From: Mesorhabditis belari
Lineage: Eukaryota; Nematoda; Chromadorea; Rhabditida; Rhabditidae
Direction: 5' to 3'
Length of the DNA: 64,000 nt
NCBI GenBank assembly: GCA_958450365.1
Contig: CAUEEP010000926.1
Span: 1,908,501-1,972,500 of the forward strand
The notes under the pieces are model-generated. The model saw only the letters and a list, made by a program, of their open reading frames with translations, did no database searches and was not told the origin of the DNA. Within the stretch, counting starts at the first letter, position 1; each line of letters begins with the position of its first letter. Both the position numbers and the translations under genes were made by a program. This document shows positions 21,301-41,500 of this stretch, in pieces.

Positions 21301-22850
21301 ATCTGGGTAACCATAAACTTACTTGTCCAAAAGTGATATCAACGTGACAAAGGAGTGCATCTCGCAGCAAGTAGTCGTACTTGTCAACATCATGACCGTC
21401 TTCTTCATTGGAAACTAAATCAATTAGATAAACATGGACAAGTAAATATAACCAATCAATTTTAAATTTATCAGTAACATTTTAAGCATACCGATATCGT
21501 AGAGATAGGATTTGTTGCTGTCGCGGCCCTCCAAAATCCATTTGCCTTTCTTGTCCACCTACTTTTTAAGTTTCAGATCAATTGCTTAAAAACCCACTTT
21601 TTGCGTTGGATGAATGAGTTCTTTGATAAATTGAATATTCCGCTCAAAATGAGCTCCACTTCCCAAAAACGGCAAGAAGGCTTCCTAAATGTGAAAACAA
21701 TGACAAAAAAAATAGATGCACAAATACCCTAATAGATTTCTTCGAGAAAAGACGACCAATCAGTTTTCCGGATCCCATTTCATGCTAAATGCACATAAAA
21801 TAACATGAATTTCTTTTGAAGTACTTACTGTCCACGTCGATTTTGGGTTCTTTTCTTTTAGCAATTCATTGTCGAACATATGACTGAACGGGCCATGTCC
21901 TAAACATGATAATGCTTTTGCTTTATATTAGAGATAAACCAATTTTTAAAAACCAAACGTTTTACAGCCTAAAATATAAATAAAAGAGTTACCGATATCA
22001 TGACAGAGAGCTGCAATCGAAACACACAACATATCTTCCGAAGTGATGCTAAGTGATGGATCGGATTCCCTCAATGCCGACACAAATTCGAAGGCCAAAT
22101 GATAACAACTAAACAACACGGCATCATTTTCAATGGGATATTTAATTTGCAGCTCCAGCAGAAAAAAAGTGAAAACGTGATTACGACCTATTTTACGACT
22201 TTATAAAAAAGATAAAGAATTAGAATTCGGGCTAAATTGTATTTTACGGTCTAGATCCAAAATGCATTCAAAACCAGTTTTTATGCTTTACTATGCCTAG
22301 TTATGCACAAGAAAAGACAAAAATTTTTTAATTTTGACCTTTTGGACCGTCACGTTCAATTTAGCCAGAATTCGTTCACTTTCAAGCATTCAAGCGCTCA
22401 AAAAACGCTACCCAAGGCTGTGCGTGAAACGCGAGTGCTCGGCCGATGGGTACACGTAGTTAGCCATTCCAACCTAAAACGAATGTTTTTTCGAAAATAC
22501 GTAGTAGAGCTGGAAAAAAATTACACATATGAACTAGGGCATACCTGTTTGAGTCGCCTTAAACGCTGAAATTCGGCACTGTCGACGAGGTGCTCGAGGG
22601 GGTGAAAAAGTGGAATCGAGTCGTGCACCACACATGAGATCCATCGTACCTAAAAAGATTTTGATAAATAGATTGAAAATTCGGTCATTAAACTTTAAAA
22701 TCTGTATCTTCATGTATTTACACAGGGAAAGAAAGTAAAAACTACCGGCTTTTCCACCTCGGGCAGTGGCCAGGCGACATTTTCTTGAGATGCGTGCTGA
22801 AGCCTCGGGCCCATCCGTTGAGCCGCTAAATCAAAAACGTTGAAAACCAT
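18386..22850 (-). CDS. SAMHD1-like HD-domain dNTP triphosphohydrolase
   Basis: Nineteen exons sum to 1587 nt, giving 528 aa: 22746-22850, 22545-22649, 22412-22473, 21993-22108, 21829-21899, 21728-21784, 21598-21684, 21492-21558, 21323-21414, 21151-21234, 20995-21086, 19565-19627, 19454-19523, 19284-19409, 19088-19135, 18862-18930, 18704-18820, 18515-18582, 18386-18473. Family signatures are intact: EFQRLRRLKQ, RFTHSLG, the HD motif in LCHDIGHGPFSHMFD, and DVDKYDYLLRD. These match the metal-binding H...HD...D set of SAMHD1, which hydrolyses dNTPs to deoxynucleoside and triphosphate. The C-terminal half also aligns (AIERM, SDGKR, EARQILEKIHLR). No SAM domain is present. Intron 11 (19,628-20,994) contains another gene on the opposite strand, and intron 12 needs a GC-AG border. 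Confidence 0.92.
20168..20174 (+). promoter_or_regulatory. TATA box of the nested LEA-like gene
   Basis: TATAAAA lies 84 bp before the ATG at 20,252, leaving a normal 5' UTR if transcription starts about 30 bp downstream. It supports independent transcription from inside the SAMHD1 intron. Confidence 0.6.
20252..20886 (+). CDS. Small secreted LEA-like protein nested in a SAMHD1 intron
   Basis: Exons 20252-20308, 20464-20566, 20644-20709 and 20846-20886 encode 88 aa. Residues 1-16 are a clear signal peptide (MSRVLLAIFLVALIA). The rest is Ala/Lys/Glu-rich, hydrophilic and Cys-free, with LEA group-3-like repeats (DKAKSAAETAEGKF, EAAHEAKDTLG, GKAMASGAKDTVG). Such proteins are usually disordered and protect against drying or cold. 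A TATA box lies upstream, and an AATAAA-type signal follows at about 20,943. It lies antisense within intron 11 of the SAMHD1-like gene. Function is inferred from composition only. Confidence 0.85.
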
Positions 22851-24654
22851 CGAATTCGAATTCGAATTCGATTTCAATTTTAATAGCAATCTGTCTAGAA
22901 AATAAAGATCAGCCGGAACAAGTTCGCGGAAAAGAAGTCAGATTATTTTCGCAAAATCACGGGTTTATACATGAAAAAGCGTGGCGTGAGGTTGAGGAGT
23001 GAGGGAATTTCGACGGCAATCTTGTCTTAAAATCTCTCTGTTCGGACGGGGTCACCTCATAGCGATTCGAAAGAAAACAAAGGTCGAGAGAAAGGGTGCA
23101 GCGAGAGGAGTGAAGCTGTGTAGCATTGTTCTCATTAGTAGGTGAAAATAAGAGGTAATCGATGAGGTGCGTGCGTTCAATTACAGCGAATACTAAACGT
23201 TGCAAGGCAAAACGAATAATAAACGAATAATAAACGTTGGCGTTAATTCGAGAAAATTTGAGATGAATTTGTGCAATAATCCAGAAAAGGCAATTTAAAA
23301 TGGCAGAATCATTTTCAATAGAGGCAAATGGTGGGAATTATTCGGAAATTTTTCTAAATTGAATTAAGATTGAGATTAAGATACTGTCATTGAGATACAT
23401 ATTGAAGCTTCGATTTCAAACCACAAAATGGTTTCGGTTTTGAAGCCGAACTTTCCGATACAGGCATTGGCAAAATCTCAATATAAAGATGCTTCAAAGA
23501 AAAATTGCTTGGTAGAGCAAGCTCAAATGATCAAAATTTCAAAAGGCTAATAGACAGGGAAAGCTAATTTCTCAATTACCAGAAAAGGGCTGTCTTCTAG
23601 ACCAAATATGGGCAGACCCGAAGCTTCTCCCCAGCTGCCATTTGGCGATGAAAGTGCAAGAGCCAAAAAATTTTTACAACTCCTTTTCCGGCCCCTTTCT
23701 CCTTGGAGTGTATGTGAAAGATCGCGTTGCGATTAGGCACGATTCGGGGATGACTCATCCTCTCTCCGAATTTGCGGGGTGAATCGCTGAAACCTTATTG
23801 GTCTTGGAAAAGTTACATGAGCAAAGATAGCACAGTCTGGCCCAAAATTGTTTATATTTCTTCCCGCGAATATTTTGATGAAAACAAAGGGGATTTTTTT
23901 ATATTAGCGTTATCAAGCGTTTTACAATTAAACAATTGTGATGATAAAAATAGCCAAATTCAGCAAAAGCTGTGCGAAAACATTGACCGAGAGTGGGGTT
24001 GTTTGTTTGGTGGGTGACAGTCAGCTGTTGGGGGTGCTTGGGGTGGTACCAACCGAGTACCACCTTGGGTCTCGATTAGACACAAATTTGTGAGACTAAT
24101 CCGTCACTGACTGCTGAGCTAAAATAAAACTCAACCTTTTAACAGAATGCTAAGCACTTTTACAAAAAAAACTTACATTGGCTGAACGCCCTGTTAAAAT
24201 TGAAAACCAATCGAATCGAAGAAATCATTCAATCGCAAATAAAATTTTGTTGCGCTATTCTCTCGAGTTGAAATTAAATGCAAATTTAACACACCATAAA
24301 CAAATTAAATATTACAATCTAAATTTAACTAAACAAAAAAAACCCATAGTTTTTGCGCATGCAAATTTTTTCAGAAAACGTACAAATTATGCCAGTCGTA
24401 AGGATTGAACTTAGAAAAAGCCCCAGACAAAGCGATTTTCCGTTTCTCAGAGTCTCCACTTTTTTCAGCTTCTTTCTTTCATGTTGGGCCATCTCTCATG
24501 GAGGATTTCCATGCTTTTCGTTTTCATCCATGAAATAGCCGTCCGTTTAGCTTTTCGTGCCCTATATATTGAAAAGAAGATTCGATAAAAATTTGTATAT
24601 TTAATCACAAACAACAAAAATGAAAACAAAATTAAGAATATCTGCTACAACTTG
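22851..24654. other. Intergenic region, no gene supported
   Basis: This is the upstream region of the SAMHD1-like gene and downstream region of the S18B gene. An 81-codon plus-strand frame at 23,772-24,017 exists, but it has no partner exons, no signal peptide and no family I recognise. Nothing else is evident. Confidence 0.55.
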
Positions 24655-25928
24655 TTATTTTCCTTTCTTTGCAAATTTGTCATGTCGCAACCAGTACTGA
24701 TCCCACCACGTCTTGGTCTAAATTTAAGAAATTTAACAAAAAAAGAATGATTACATCTTATTGGTTTAAGTTTTTAATTTTTTTCCAAAAATGCTCTTGA
24801 AAAAAGAGTCAAGTTCAGACTAGAAATAAACTCGTTTCTACCTACCTCAGGCTTGAAGGCATCAAACTCAATTAGGGGATCTGGATGAATGTCGGGTAGA
24901 GTTAGACCACCGCGTGAGACCTATACAAAATATAAAGAAATTTTATACTTAAAAATACCTGGCGAGAAGGTTCTTCAGTCCACCATGGATAGTATTGACG
25001 ATAGTCGAAATTTCTAAAAGATAAACTAAATACGAAAAAAGATATACTTTCTACCTAAATTCTACTCCAAATGTTATTTTTCCGTGTTCCTTAGCTTTCA
25101 ATAGTTGTGCCTGAAAATAATAAAAATCATCGTCTATTATAACTTCAGAATACCGAAAGAAGGTTGTATTGTTCTCGACAGAGCCCAGTTTTTAGAATAT
25201 CTAGTGGTTGCACAGTGCCATCTAAAAGTAAAAATGAAGACAGTAAAAGAAAAATAAGATAACCTTGCAAAAATTGTAGTATTAGTCCCGGATTTCTGAA
25301 GTCGAAAAATAAATATTCGTCTCTGAATTTCAAATAAAGCTGTTGAAAAAAATTGCATTTACCTGCAAATGGGGCAAGCGTGATTTACATTGAATCGTCC
25401 ATGTTTGTCAATGCAAAACAATCTTGGTGGCGGTTGAAGCATGTATTGACCCTGAATTTGATTTAATCATCAAACGCCAAACTATAAACAAACTTTGAAA
25501 TTTCTTTTGTACGACCGATGGACCGGTAATCCTTGATAAGCATCCAAGTAAGCTAAAATTAAACTAAATCGTATTAAAAAAGGATATTTACCTTTAGATT
25601 TCATATAGGAAATCTGCTCTTCGATATTGTGCTTTGGTTTGTAGAGACCTTTCTTTTTCTCGACGTGATTAAAGGCCCAACCAGCTTCTTCGGGAGTCGG
25701 AAGGGTTTCCGTTTTCTAAAAATAAGCTCCATAAGAACTTTATCCACGTTTTTTTTAAAGTTCTATCGGTCTCAACTAAAACCACTTTGCATTCAACACA
25801 TAGTTCATTTTACTAACATTTAACAAAATAAATTGATTGACGACCAGAAATTGACAAACCTTTTGACCGGCAGATAGCTGACTGGTCGATATCAGTCGTT
25901 GACTGATACTTCTACCACAGCGCAGCAT
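24655..25928 (-). CDS. mrps-18B: Mitochondrial ribosomal protein S18B (mS40)
   Basis: About ten exons encode roughly 240 aa. The start at 25,928 gives MLRCGRSISQRLISTSQLSA, a typical mitochondrial targeting peptide. An acceptor (TTTCATTCAG) just upstream suggests trans-splicing, and this favours it over the ATG at 25,997. Family features include RLFCIDKHGRFNVNHACPIC, then DEYLFFDFRNPGLILQFLQ, then TGLCREQYNLL, matching the bS18m/mS40 core (CPIC...D...DYRN..LL.QF...TG). The conserved C-terminal tail is Trp/Tyr-rich (YYPWWTEEPS, TWWDQYWLRHDKF). The product would be part of the mitoribosomal small subunit. It begins 180 bp after the ELP5 stop on the same strand, a spacing typical of nematode operons. 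Confidence 0.88.
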
Positions 25929-26108
25929 GGCACCTGCAAATCTCTGAATGAAATAAATCCAAGCTAGCACCAAAAAGTAAATATAAGAGTTGTTCATAAC
26001 ACACTAAAAGTCAGTATTTTAATAAACATTTTATTGAAGTTTTGGACGCAAAATAAAATAAAACAACAACGAGTGCAACAAAAAACAGTAACAAGAAATT
26101 CTTCAATT

Positions 26109-27232
26109 TTAAAGATTCAAGTCATCATCAGGATCACTATCATCAAGATCATCGTCTTGATCGGGAGTATAAATGACTCGGCCACCAGCTCGAACTTTTC
26201 TCCCAGAGCCCATACGAATATCGACCAAACCTTAAAATGTCATAACTCATGCAAAAGAAAATGTAAGTCTCACCTTGCTCGTTTTGCATTTTTGTAAAAG
26301 GAAGCTCAAGCGATTCTTTAGCAGCCCTAGAAACATTGATGCTAAGTTGAAAGTATTGTTTACCTTTCCGATCTTTTAAGATTAAGTCCAATATCAAACG
26401 ATGTACTGAGCGATGGTTCAGGTGCGGACTCCACCTAATACACAAATTTTTTTAAGTCAAAAATTGAATGCTACCGTTTCCAAAAGCGATGCTTGATATT
26501 TTCGGAATTCTAGTCGAAAAGGTTCACTCTGCACGGAGATGATTTCTTCCTGAATTAGAATAAACATAACTGTTTAGCTGGTTTGATGTAATTTTGGATT
26601 TATATACTTGAAAAAATCTCGTAAGACCAACCCGCTTATTGACTTTTCCGTTTCTTTCCCATCTGGTAATGTTTGCAATCAAATTTGTATCTTCTCGTCT
26701 CAACTCTATTGTGGCATCAGCTACTGAAGCAACGCGATTCCATTCCATAATCTTCTCCACGTCAGGCAAGACCAATAAACATATACAAATCGATTCTAAA
26801 ACATAAATAAGCAATTAAACAACTACAATAATAAAGACACCTTTAAACTTGCTGAGATTCCTCAGTGTTAAATCTAGTCCATATTCTAAAACCATAAGCT
26901 CTATCCAATTAAAAAATAGAAGTCGCTTTGACGAGACTGAGGTACAAGACGCTAAAATCGATCCCAGTGGTGTCGTGTTGATGAAAGGAACTAGAGACCA
27001 ACTAAACAATCATACAAGTTATGAATGAATATAATTTACTTGGGTTTTCTCGAAAATCTTGCTAAATCTTCACATGGCGTAGTCTCAAAGGCTTCTGTAC
27101 CTTTCGAGGCTAAATAACGCACCAAATCTGAATCACTTCCATCGTCAAGTCCTAAAATATCGACTGAAAAAAAAGCAATTTAAGTACCCTACCTCTGATA
27201 ACTATCAATCCACCCAAAGGTATAGCTTCCAT
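26109..27232 (-). CDS. elp-5: Elongator complex protein 5 (ELP5)
   Basis: About eight exons starting MEAIPLGGLIVIR encode close to 290 aa. Diagnostic regions are the C-terminal STSFDIGLNLKRSER, ESLELPFTK and the tail VIYTPDQDDDLDDSDPDDDL, which match the ELP5 pattern of an (S)TFNLG..L..LP block ending in an acidic DP-D-DDL tail. The middle is a divergent RecA-like fold (for example RLLFFNWIELMVLEYGLDL). ELP5 belongs to the Elp4-5-6 subassembly of Elongator, needed for wobble-uridine modification of tRNA. It lies between CHD (269 bp upstream) and S18B (180 bp downstream) on one strand. An AATAAA near 26,020 could serve as its polyadenylation signal. Confidence 0.8.
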
Positions 27233-27501
27233 TTAATCGACCTGGAAACTTAACTGTCAGTGTACAACCAGTGGGATTTCAAAGTTGAAAGCTGCAGAAA
27301 TGTTTTCAGGTAGTTCATAAGGCCTTTGCACTTTTTAATCGTGCTTATGTTCAAATTTAGAAAATTTATGCTGGACAATGACAAACTCAGTAATCACAAC
27401 AAAGTTTACCGAACACCAAAATAATACGATGGTAACCAATCAATAAATATCATTCAAGTCATACAGAAAATAGTATCAATTTCAAAATTCAAACGAATAA
27501 A

Positions 27502-35814
<8,313 letters not shown>

Positions 35815-36973
35815 CAAAACTAAAATATAAAGTTAATACCACAAAAATAGGATAAATTCACAAGAAAACGAAAGCACGGTTTTGCAAATAACGAGCTCTT
35901 AAAGAAATAGGTATGGAGGGTAGGGGCCTTGAGAAATGAGAAAAGACTTCGAGCATCGAGAGAGCGCTATTAAGTGAGAGGTGAAAAGAAAGAAAGCGAA
36001 TCTGGCGCGGGTGAATCGAGGTTGTGACGGGGTCCAAAAACGGGTGTTCGGATAAGAGAAAGGACACCTCCGTACTCCCCTTTTGGCGCCCACCAAGCCC
36101 TTCCCCCCCTTTTTTTTGCTAATAAGTACCCATCTGCTCTTTTATGGATACAACTTTAAACTTAACATGCGAATTGGTGGAGTGATCGTGAAATGGCTTG
36201 AGTTTGCAATTTGCACAGTTAAAGCATCGGATAGAGTTCTAAGAGTTTTGTAATTTTTTACAGTTTTCCCTGCTAATAAAACTTTAAAGGCTTAAGCCTT
36301 TAAAGTAACTCCCAGGTGGTAAATCTATCATTATACTACTTGATTTTCACAATTTAAATAAAACTTTTTTTGAATGCAAATGAATTTGTTTCTTCCGATT
36401 GGAAAGGTCCAAAGAGCAAAATCACTGAAAAACAATCAAAAATTGTCCGGTTTTTAAATGAGCACAGAAAAAGATCGATATTTTGCCCACGGCAACTTTA
36501 ATATAGCAAGTAAAGTAATCGAAAAAGTCGCAGAGAAAAGGAGGCAGAGAGAATTGTCGAGTGAACAATTGGATTTCCGCTCATCTTTTCGGGCAGATGT
36601 ACAAGGGGGAAGGGGGGGGGGGTCAATCGATTGATCCACTCTTGAGGGGTTTCACCACAGGCCTACAGCTAGGTATGCTTTTTAAACAAGATTTCTCTTT
36701 TGTTTGCAACACTAACGCCTGTATATTAAAAGCGAGTTAGCCTTTTAAAAAGTGAGTAATCTAGAAAACTATCGTAATTTTTCCTTGAGCTTTGCTGGAT
36801 TTACTGTAAATATGTCCTCATTCGAGAGGAATCCAACTGTGAATGGAATGGGATCAAAATTAAGCAGACAGTTTACTATTAAGGAAAGAATACGGTAGTT
36901 TTCGAAATTATCTCCTTTTTAGCAAATACTAACGACATCACAGAAACTTTAAAAGTTTAACTTTCAGTTGAAG
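35815..36973. other. Intergenic, divergent promoter region
   Basis: This lies between the divergent CHD gene (minus) and the small membrane-protein gene (plus). There is a G-run at 36,608-36,621 and A/T-rich DNA elsewhere. No splice-consistent exons are seen on either strand. Confidence 0.5.
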
Positions 36974-37255
36974 ATGAAGGAACCAACTGCAGCTCTTCGA
37001 TTTTTCAAAACACTGCTCATCGCCTTCGCTTTCCTTTTGTTCGTGGGATATGGTAACTAAAGAAATGAGCACTCAATAAAATGACAATATTCAGGTGGAC
37101 TGTATTGGATCGGCAATTTTCTTCACAGTGACTCGATTCCCCTTGTCCATTATGGTGTTCTTTGCATCTTCTACTTGTCACTGTACAAAATTTCGAAAAA
37201 ACTCATTTGTGATTGTGTGCATTTATTGAAGGGATTAACATTGAAGGGCATTTAA
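36974..37255 (+). CDS. Small two-helix membrane protein
   Basis: Exon 1 is 36,974-37,052 and exon 2 is 37,095-37,255, separated by a 42-nt intron (donor GTAACT, acceptor TATTCAG). They encode 79 aa with one hydrophobic helix at residues 10-30 (KTLLIAFAFLLFVGYG) and another at about 44-57 (HYGVLCIFYLSLY), followed by a basic, Cys-containing tail (KKLICDCVHLLKG). It could be a single-pass or hairpin membrane protein. No family recognised. Its stop codon is only 5 bp from the duplicated 3' end of the FGDYE gene (37,260-37,495). Confidence 0.6.
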
Positions 37256-37259
37256 ACAT

Positions 37260-37495
37260 GTATACACTTTAACACTTATTGAGATCTAGTTTTCCCTCTG
37301 TTGGAAGGTAATATTTTCATCTAATCTGATCCCATTGAATTGTCCAGCCACGAAATCTGAAAACAATTTGAAAACAATCTGAAAAGAAAAGGTTTTAAAG
37401 AATAACACACTCTAGTGGGAAATTGAAGCTACAGCACTTGGAGCAGAATTTATAATTAGTAATCTAGAATCAATTTCTCATTAAAATCTAACTTT
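37260..37495 (-). pseudogene. Inverted partial copy of the FGDYE gene 3' end
   Basis: The reverse complement matches 54,545-54,757: the last intron, the last exon (GTGG(C/T)TGGACAATTCAATGGGA) and the 3' flank down to TTAAAGTGTATA, at about 85-90% by eye. The acceptor TTTTCAG is degraded and the frame is not preserved. Upstream exons are absent, so it is a 3' fragment brought in by a segmental duplication. Confidence 0.75.
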
Positions 37496-38141
37496 ATTTT
37501 ATACGTTTTATACGAATTTATAAATATTTCAATAAAAATCGGACAACAATCTAACAAAAAATATAAACAAAAACTTTAAAACAAACATTTAACTTTCCAC
37601 TGTCCAAGAGAAGCACATCGATCGCGATCCACTTTACAACGTTTTTCAATCGTTTTGCTCGGCTTATTTTGTGATTATCAATTTCATTTACATCAACTTG
37701 CGGTGCAAGGATTTGATTCCTTATAAAGTGCAGGGATAAATCCGTATAAAACTAATATCTATCCCATTTATATTGGACAAAAATGCAATAGTATCGTGCT
37801 CTGTAAAAGTTCACTGAAATTACTTTTTTTCCAGTAGAAGAATTTCTATGAAAGAATGTTTTGGTACTTTAGGCTTTGGGGGGGGGGGCACTTTTTTTCA
37901 CCAAAACCATTCTTCCCGGGTAATTGATGATGCTGGTCACGAAAAAGTTAATTTTAAGACAACTTAGCAATGGAAAAATGTCCGTTTTAAAACTCAAGGT
38001 GCTATAGTAGTTGGCGGATTTTTTTTTGTCAAATGATCTGATTTTTTGCATCCAGAGGTTTTTGGCTATGCTGAATCGATTGACTATGGTTTCACACAAC
38101 ATTTCGTAACTTTTAACAACATTCAAGGCTCCTATATTTAC

Positions 38142-38327
38142 TTAGGCTTTTACTCCACACCCTAGATACACGTGTCTCCTAGGCTATCGCCTGATTCTCC
38201 TACGGCTGAGGTGAGTTTCGAACCGGAAGCACGTGACTTCTAGCTGGAACGAAACTAAACTCAGTCGTATGAGAATCAGGCGATAGCCTAGGAGCCACGT
38301 ACCTCTAGGGTGCAGAGCCAAAGCCTA
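38142..38327. repeat. Foldback element in arm A
   Basis: About 65-bp imperfect inverted arms: TAGGCTTTTACTCCACACCC..., then the core CTCCTAGGCTATCGCCTGAT, then the complementary half ending AGAGCCAAAGCCTA. It is present in arms A and B but absent from arm C. Confidence 0.88.
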
Positions 38328-38518
38328 GATAAATATATGCGCCTGTGAACAATGGAGTGGAGTAAACAATTCGGTCAGTCAAGACGTCAAAAGGTATTGC
38401 TTTAATTTAAGCTACAAGTACAAAAAGACTATTTTTCGTCTGAAATCTATGAACTTGTAAAGAAAAACTCGAAAAACAATTTATTAGCACATATTTAAGA
38501 AGAGTTTATTATTGGATC

Positions 38519-41500
38519 TTACGGACCATTCTGGCACGGTGAGAAGCCACAACCATTTCCGGTTTTTGCCTAGAATCAACAGCTTTTCAATGCAGTTGTC
38601 AACGGGCAGCTTTTCTCTTTCTTTTTCTTTTCAAGAACTTACCGTGATCACTTCACAGAGAGTCGCACAAACCACCCAAGTTGGTAGCATGTTTTCCCAT
38701 TGTCCCAGCGGATACGTGCCACCAGCTGGATCTGTGGACGCAATGTAGAACTGAAAGAAATATTTTGATCAGAGCAGAGCAAATACAAAAATTGGACCTA
38801 TTGTTTACCCGCAACCCTTCACCAATAAGTTCAAATCAATGCAAGTTCTTTTATATTTTAAGAGCTTATTTTTATGTTCTACATTCACGTTTACAAATTC
38901 TTAGTTAGTCACAGTTTTATGCGTGCTCTCAATTCGGATCTAACAATACCGTTGCACTGCTGGCTGCATCTGTTTCTGCTGGACTGTTTCCGTTTGGCTC
39001 TCCTGGGGCCCAGTTTCTGAAAACGCCGGATAAAAACACGGAAAATGTACAAAACCGATAAGTCGAGTTGGCACCATTTGACCAGGCAACCCCACTCGTC
39101 GTTGTCACATTGTTAATTCCCAATAACATTTGCTAAAGCTCAAAGTTAAAAAGAAATTTTGAAGACAACTCACACTATAAAAGAAATTTCCAAACGTTGA
39201 ACATTGAGTCTTCAAAGCAGCTGGTACAAGATCTAAGACCTATTTTCAAAACAATCACCACTCAATCACTAACTGGCAACTCCTGTATTCTCCGAATCAC
39301 ATCGAATCGTGCCCAAGTCAGCATTGGGATTCAATGCCTGACATTTGGCTCTAGCTCCACCAATGTAAGAGTCATTGATGAAGATTGCTTGATAACACGA
39401 TCCACCGACATCAATGAAGCCACCACCAACAGCTGCACAATCGGCATAGGTTGTGGTGGGTACCTGGAGATGTTGATCCTTTTGCTTTCAAATAGGCTAG
39501 AGCCATTCTTGAGAAGCTACTTAAGCAACCTCATTTATTATGTGAAACATAACAACCTAATTGCCTATATTCTGTTTACCGAAGTTGTGACACATGGTAG
39601 CGCTGGTGTCGTTGTGGTCGTAGTTGTGGTTGTTGTCGTTTTCTTTGTGGTTGTCGTTTTTGTCGCCGCGGTACACGGCCGCAATCCACAACCAGTTCCC
39701 GTCTTTGCCTGAAATCGAATGGTACTGGGTAGACTTGTCTAACGGTACTTAGAGTCCACTTAATTCAATATCTTTGGGTTTTGTTTCGGCGACTCACCGT
39801 GATCACTTCACAGAGAGCAGCACAAACCACCCAATCTGGTGGCGTGTTTTCCCATTTTCCCAGTGGATACGTCACTCCACCAGCTGGATTTGTTGACGCA
39901 ATGTAGAGCTGAAAGAGGATTTTTGATGATAACAGAGCAAATACAAGTGCTAGTTCATTACAACTGGTACAGTTAAAGTCCTTTAGAAAAGTGTTAGTGT
40001 CGATACCGTTGCACTGCTGACTGCATCGACCGGACTTCCGTTTGGCTCTCCTGGGGCCCAGTTGCTAAAAAACTTTCACAAAAAGCACTCGTAAATGTGA
40101 AACCGATAAGTCGTATTGGCTCCATTCGTCCAGGAAATTCCACTAGTTCTTGTCACATTATTGATTCCCAACAACAGTTGCTAAAACTCAGTTGCTAAAG
40201 TTCGATCGCACTTGCTAATCGACTCACACTGTGGAAGAACTCTCCAAACGATAAACATTGAGTCTTCAGAGCAGCCGACACAACACCTAGAAGCCATTTG
40301 AGTGAATCAAAGACTGGAGACAAACCAGAAGCTCCCGTGTTCTCCGCATCACATCGAATCGTGGCCAAGTCCGCATCCACATGAGCAGCCTTACATTTGG
40401 CTCTTGCTCCAGCATAATCGGCATTCACATAAATTGCCTTGTAACACGATCCACCAACAGCTTTGAAGCCAGCACCAACAGCGGCACAATTCGCATATTT
40501 TGTGGATGAGGCCTAGGAAGAGATGTTTTTGAGAGACTTCACATCACTTACATAATGAGTGAAGCACGGTAGAGCTGGGGTCTTTGTGGTCGGCTTCTTC
40601 GTTGTCTTCGTTGTGGCCCTTGTCGTAGCCTTTTTGGTTGTTGTCTTAAATAGTTCTTTAGCTACAAATTAGTGTAGGTTAGTTTAATGGGGAAAAGTAA
40701 ACAGTGTACTCTAGTAAACAGTGTACTTGTAAGTTGCAAGTATGTGTAACCATAGAACTCGGATGCTTTCAAATGTTTCCCTAACTCTTCCAACAAACCG
40801 TGCATAAGGGCATTTGCAAAACGGGATCCTGGGGCAGGCCGACACCGCAAAGCCTTTTGCCAGTCACAAGATTCGTCACCTAATCCAAAAAGTGATTGGC
40901 TCTTAACATAAGGCTCCTAACCGCTTTTGTGTCCAATGCACACACATCTCCTGGACAGGCGAGTTTGGGACAATGAATCGTTCTTGTTGAGGAGCCGCTA
41001 AATGAATGGAGATATTGATGGATGTTAGAGTCGGAGTGGTAGACGAGGTAGAGTGAAGCGACTTAAAAACTCACGTGCATTTGTGGCCTTTGCTTTGAGA
41101 CAAGCAAGTTCTGTTCTGAGTGACCATTCCGTTGAGTCCACAGGTTGCCGTGCATGGTGCCATCGATTTCCAGCCACTCCAAATGCCAAGATTTGGAAAA
41201 GCACAGTGTGCGAGGACTTCTGAAAGCATTTCTTTCAGATCTACCTTCAATGTATTACTTGTGATTCGACACTTTGGCATCACATAGTCACTCGGCAGAG
41301 ACACATTTCCACAGAGAACTTGATTGAGTTTGGAGTTGGGGTACTGAAATGGTAAATTCTGTCTTTTTAGCTGTCTGGTAGAACTTTAGCCAATAAACGA
41401 AAAACTTACGAGTGAATATCCCTCAGCACAGGCATTCGAGCCATCAGGACATGGCTTCGGAGCACATGGTCTTGTTCGAGAATATGGTCCCCTGGAAAGA

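Noticed and set aside
23772..24017. 81-codon frame ending NIDREWGCLFGG
   Set aside because: I briefly considered a dynein light chain-like end, but the key spacing and residues are absent and there are no linked exons.
39197..39712. 171-codon frame MNIESSKQ... (also 45,808-46,323 and 55,536-56,051, opposite strands)
   Set aside because: It is antisense to the lectin gene. Its poly-Val stretch is the reverse complement of the Thr-rich linker (ACA/ACG repeats). The sense strand has phase-consistent exons and conserved lectin motifs.
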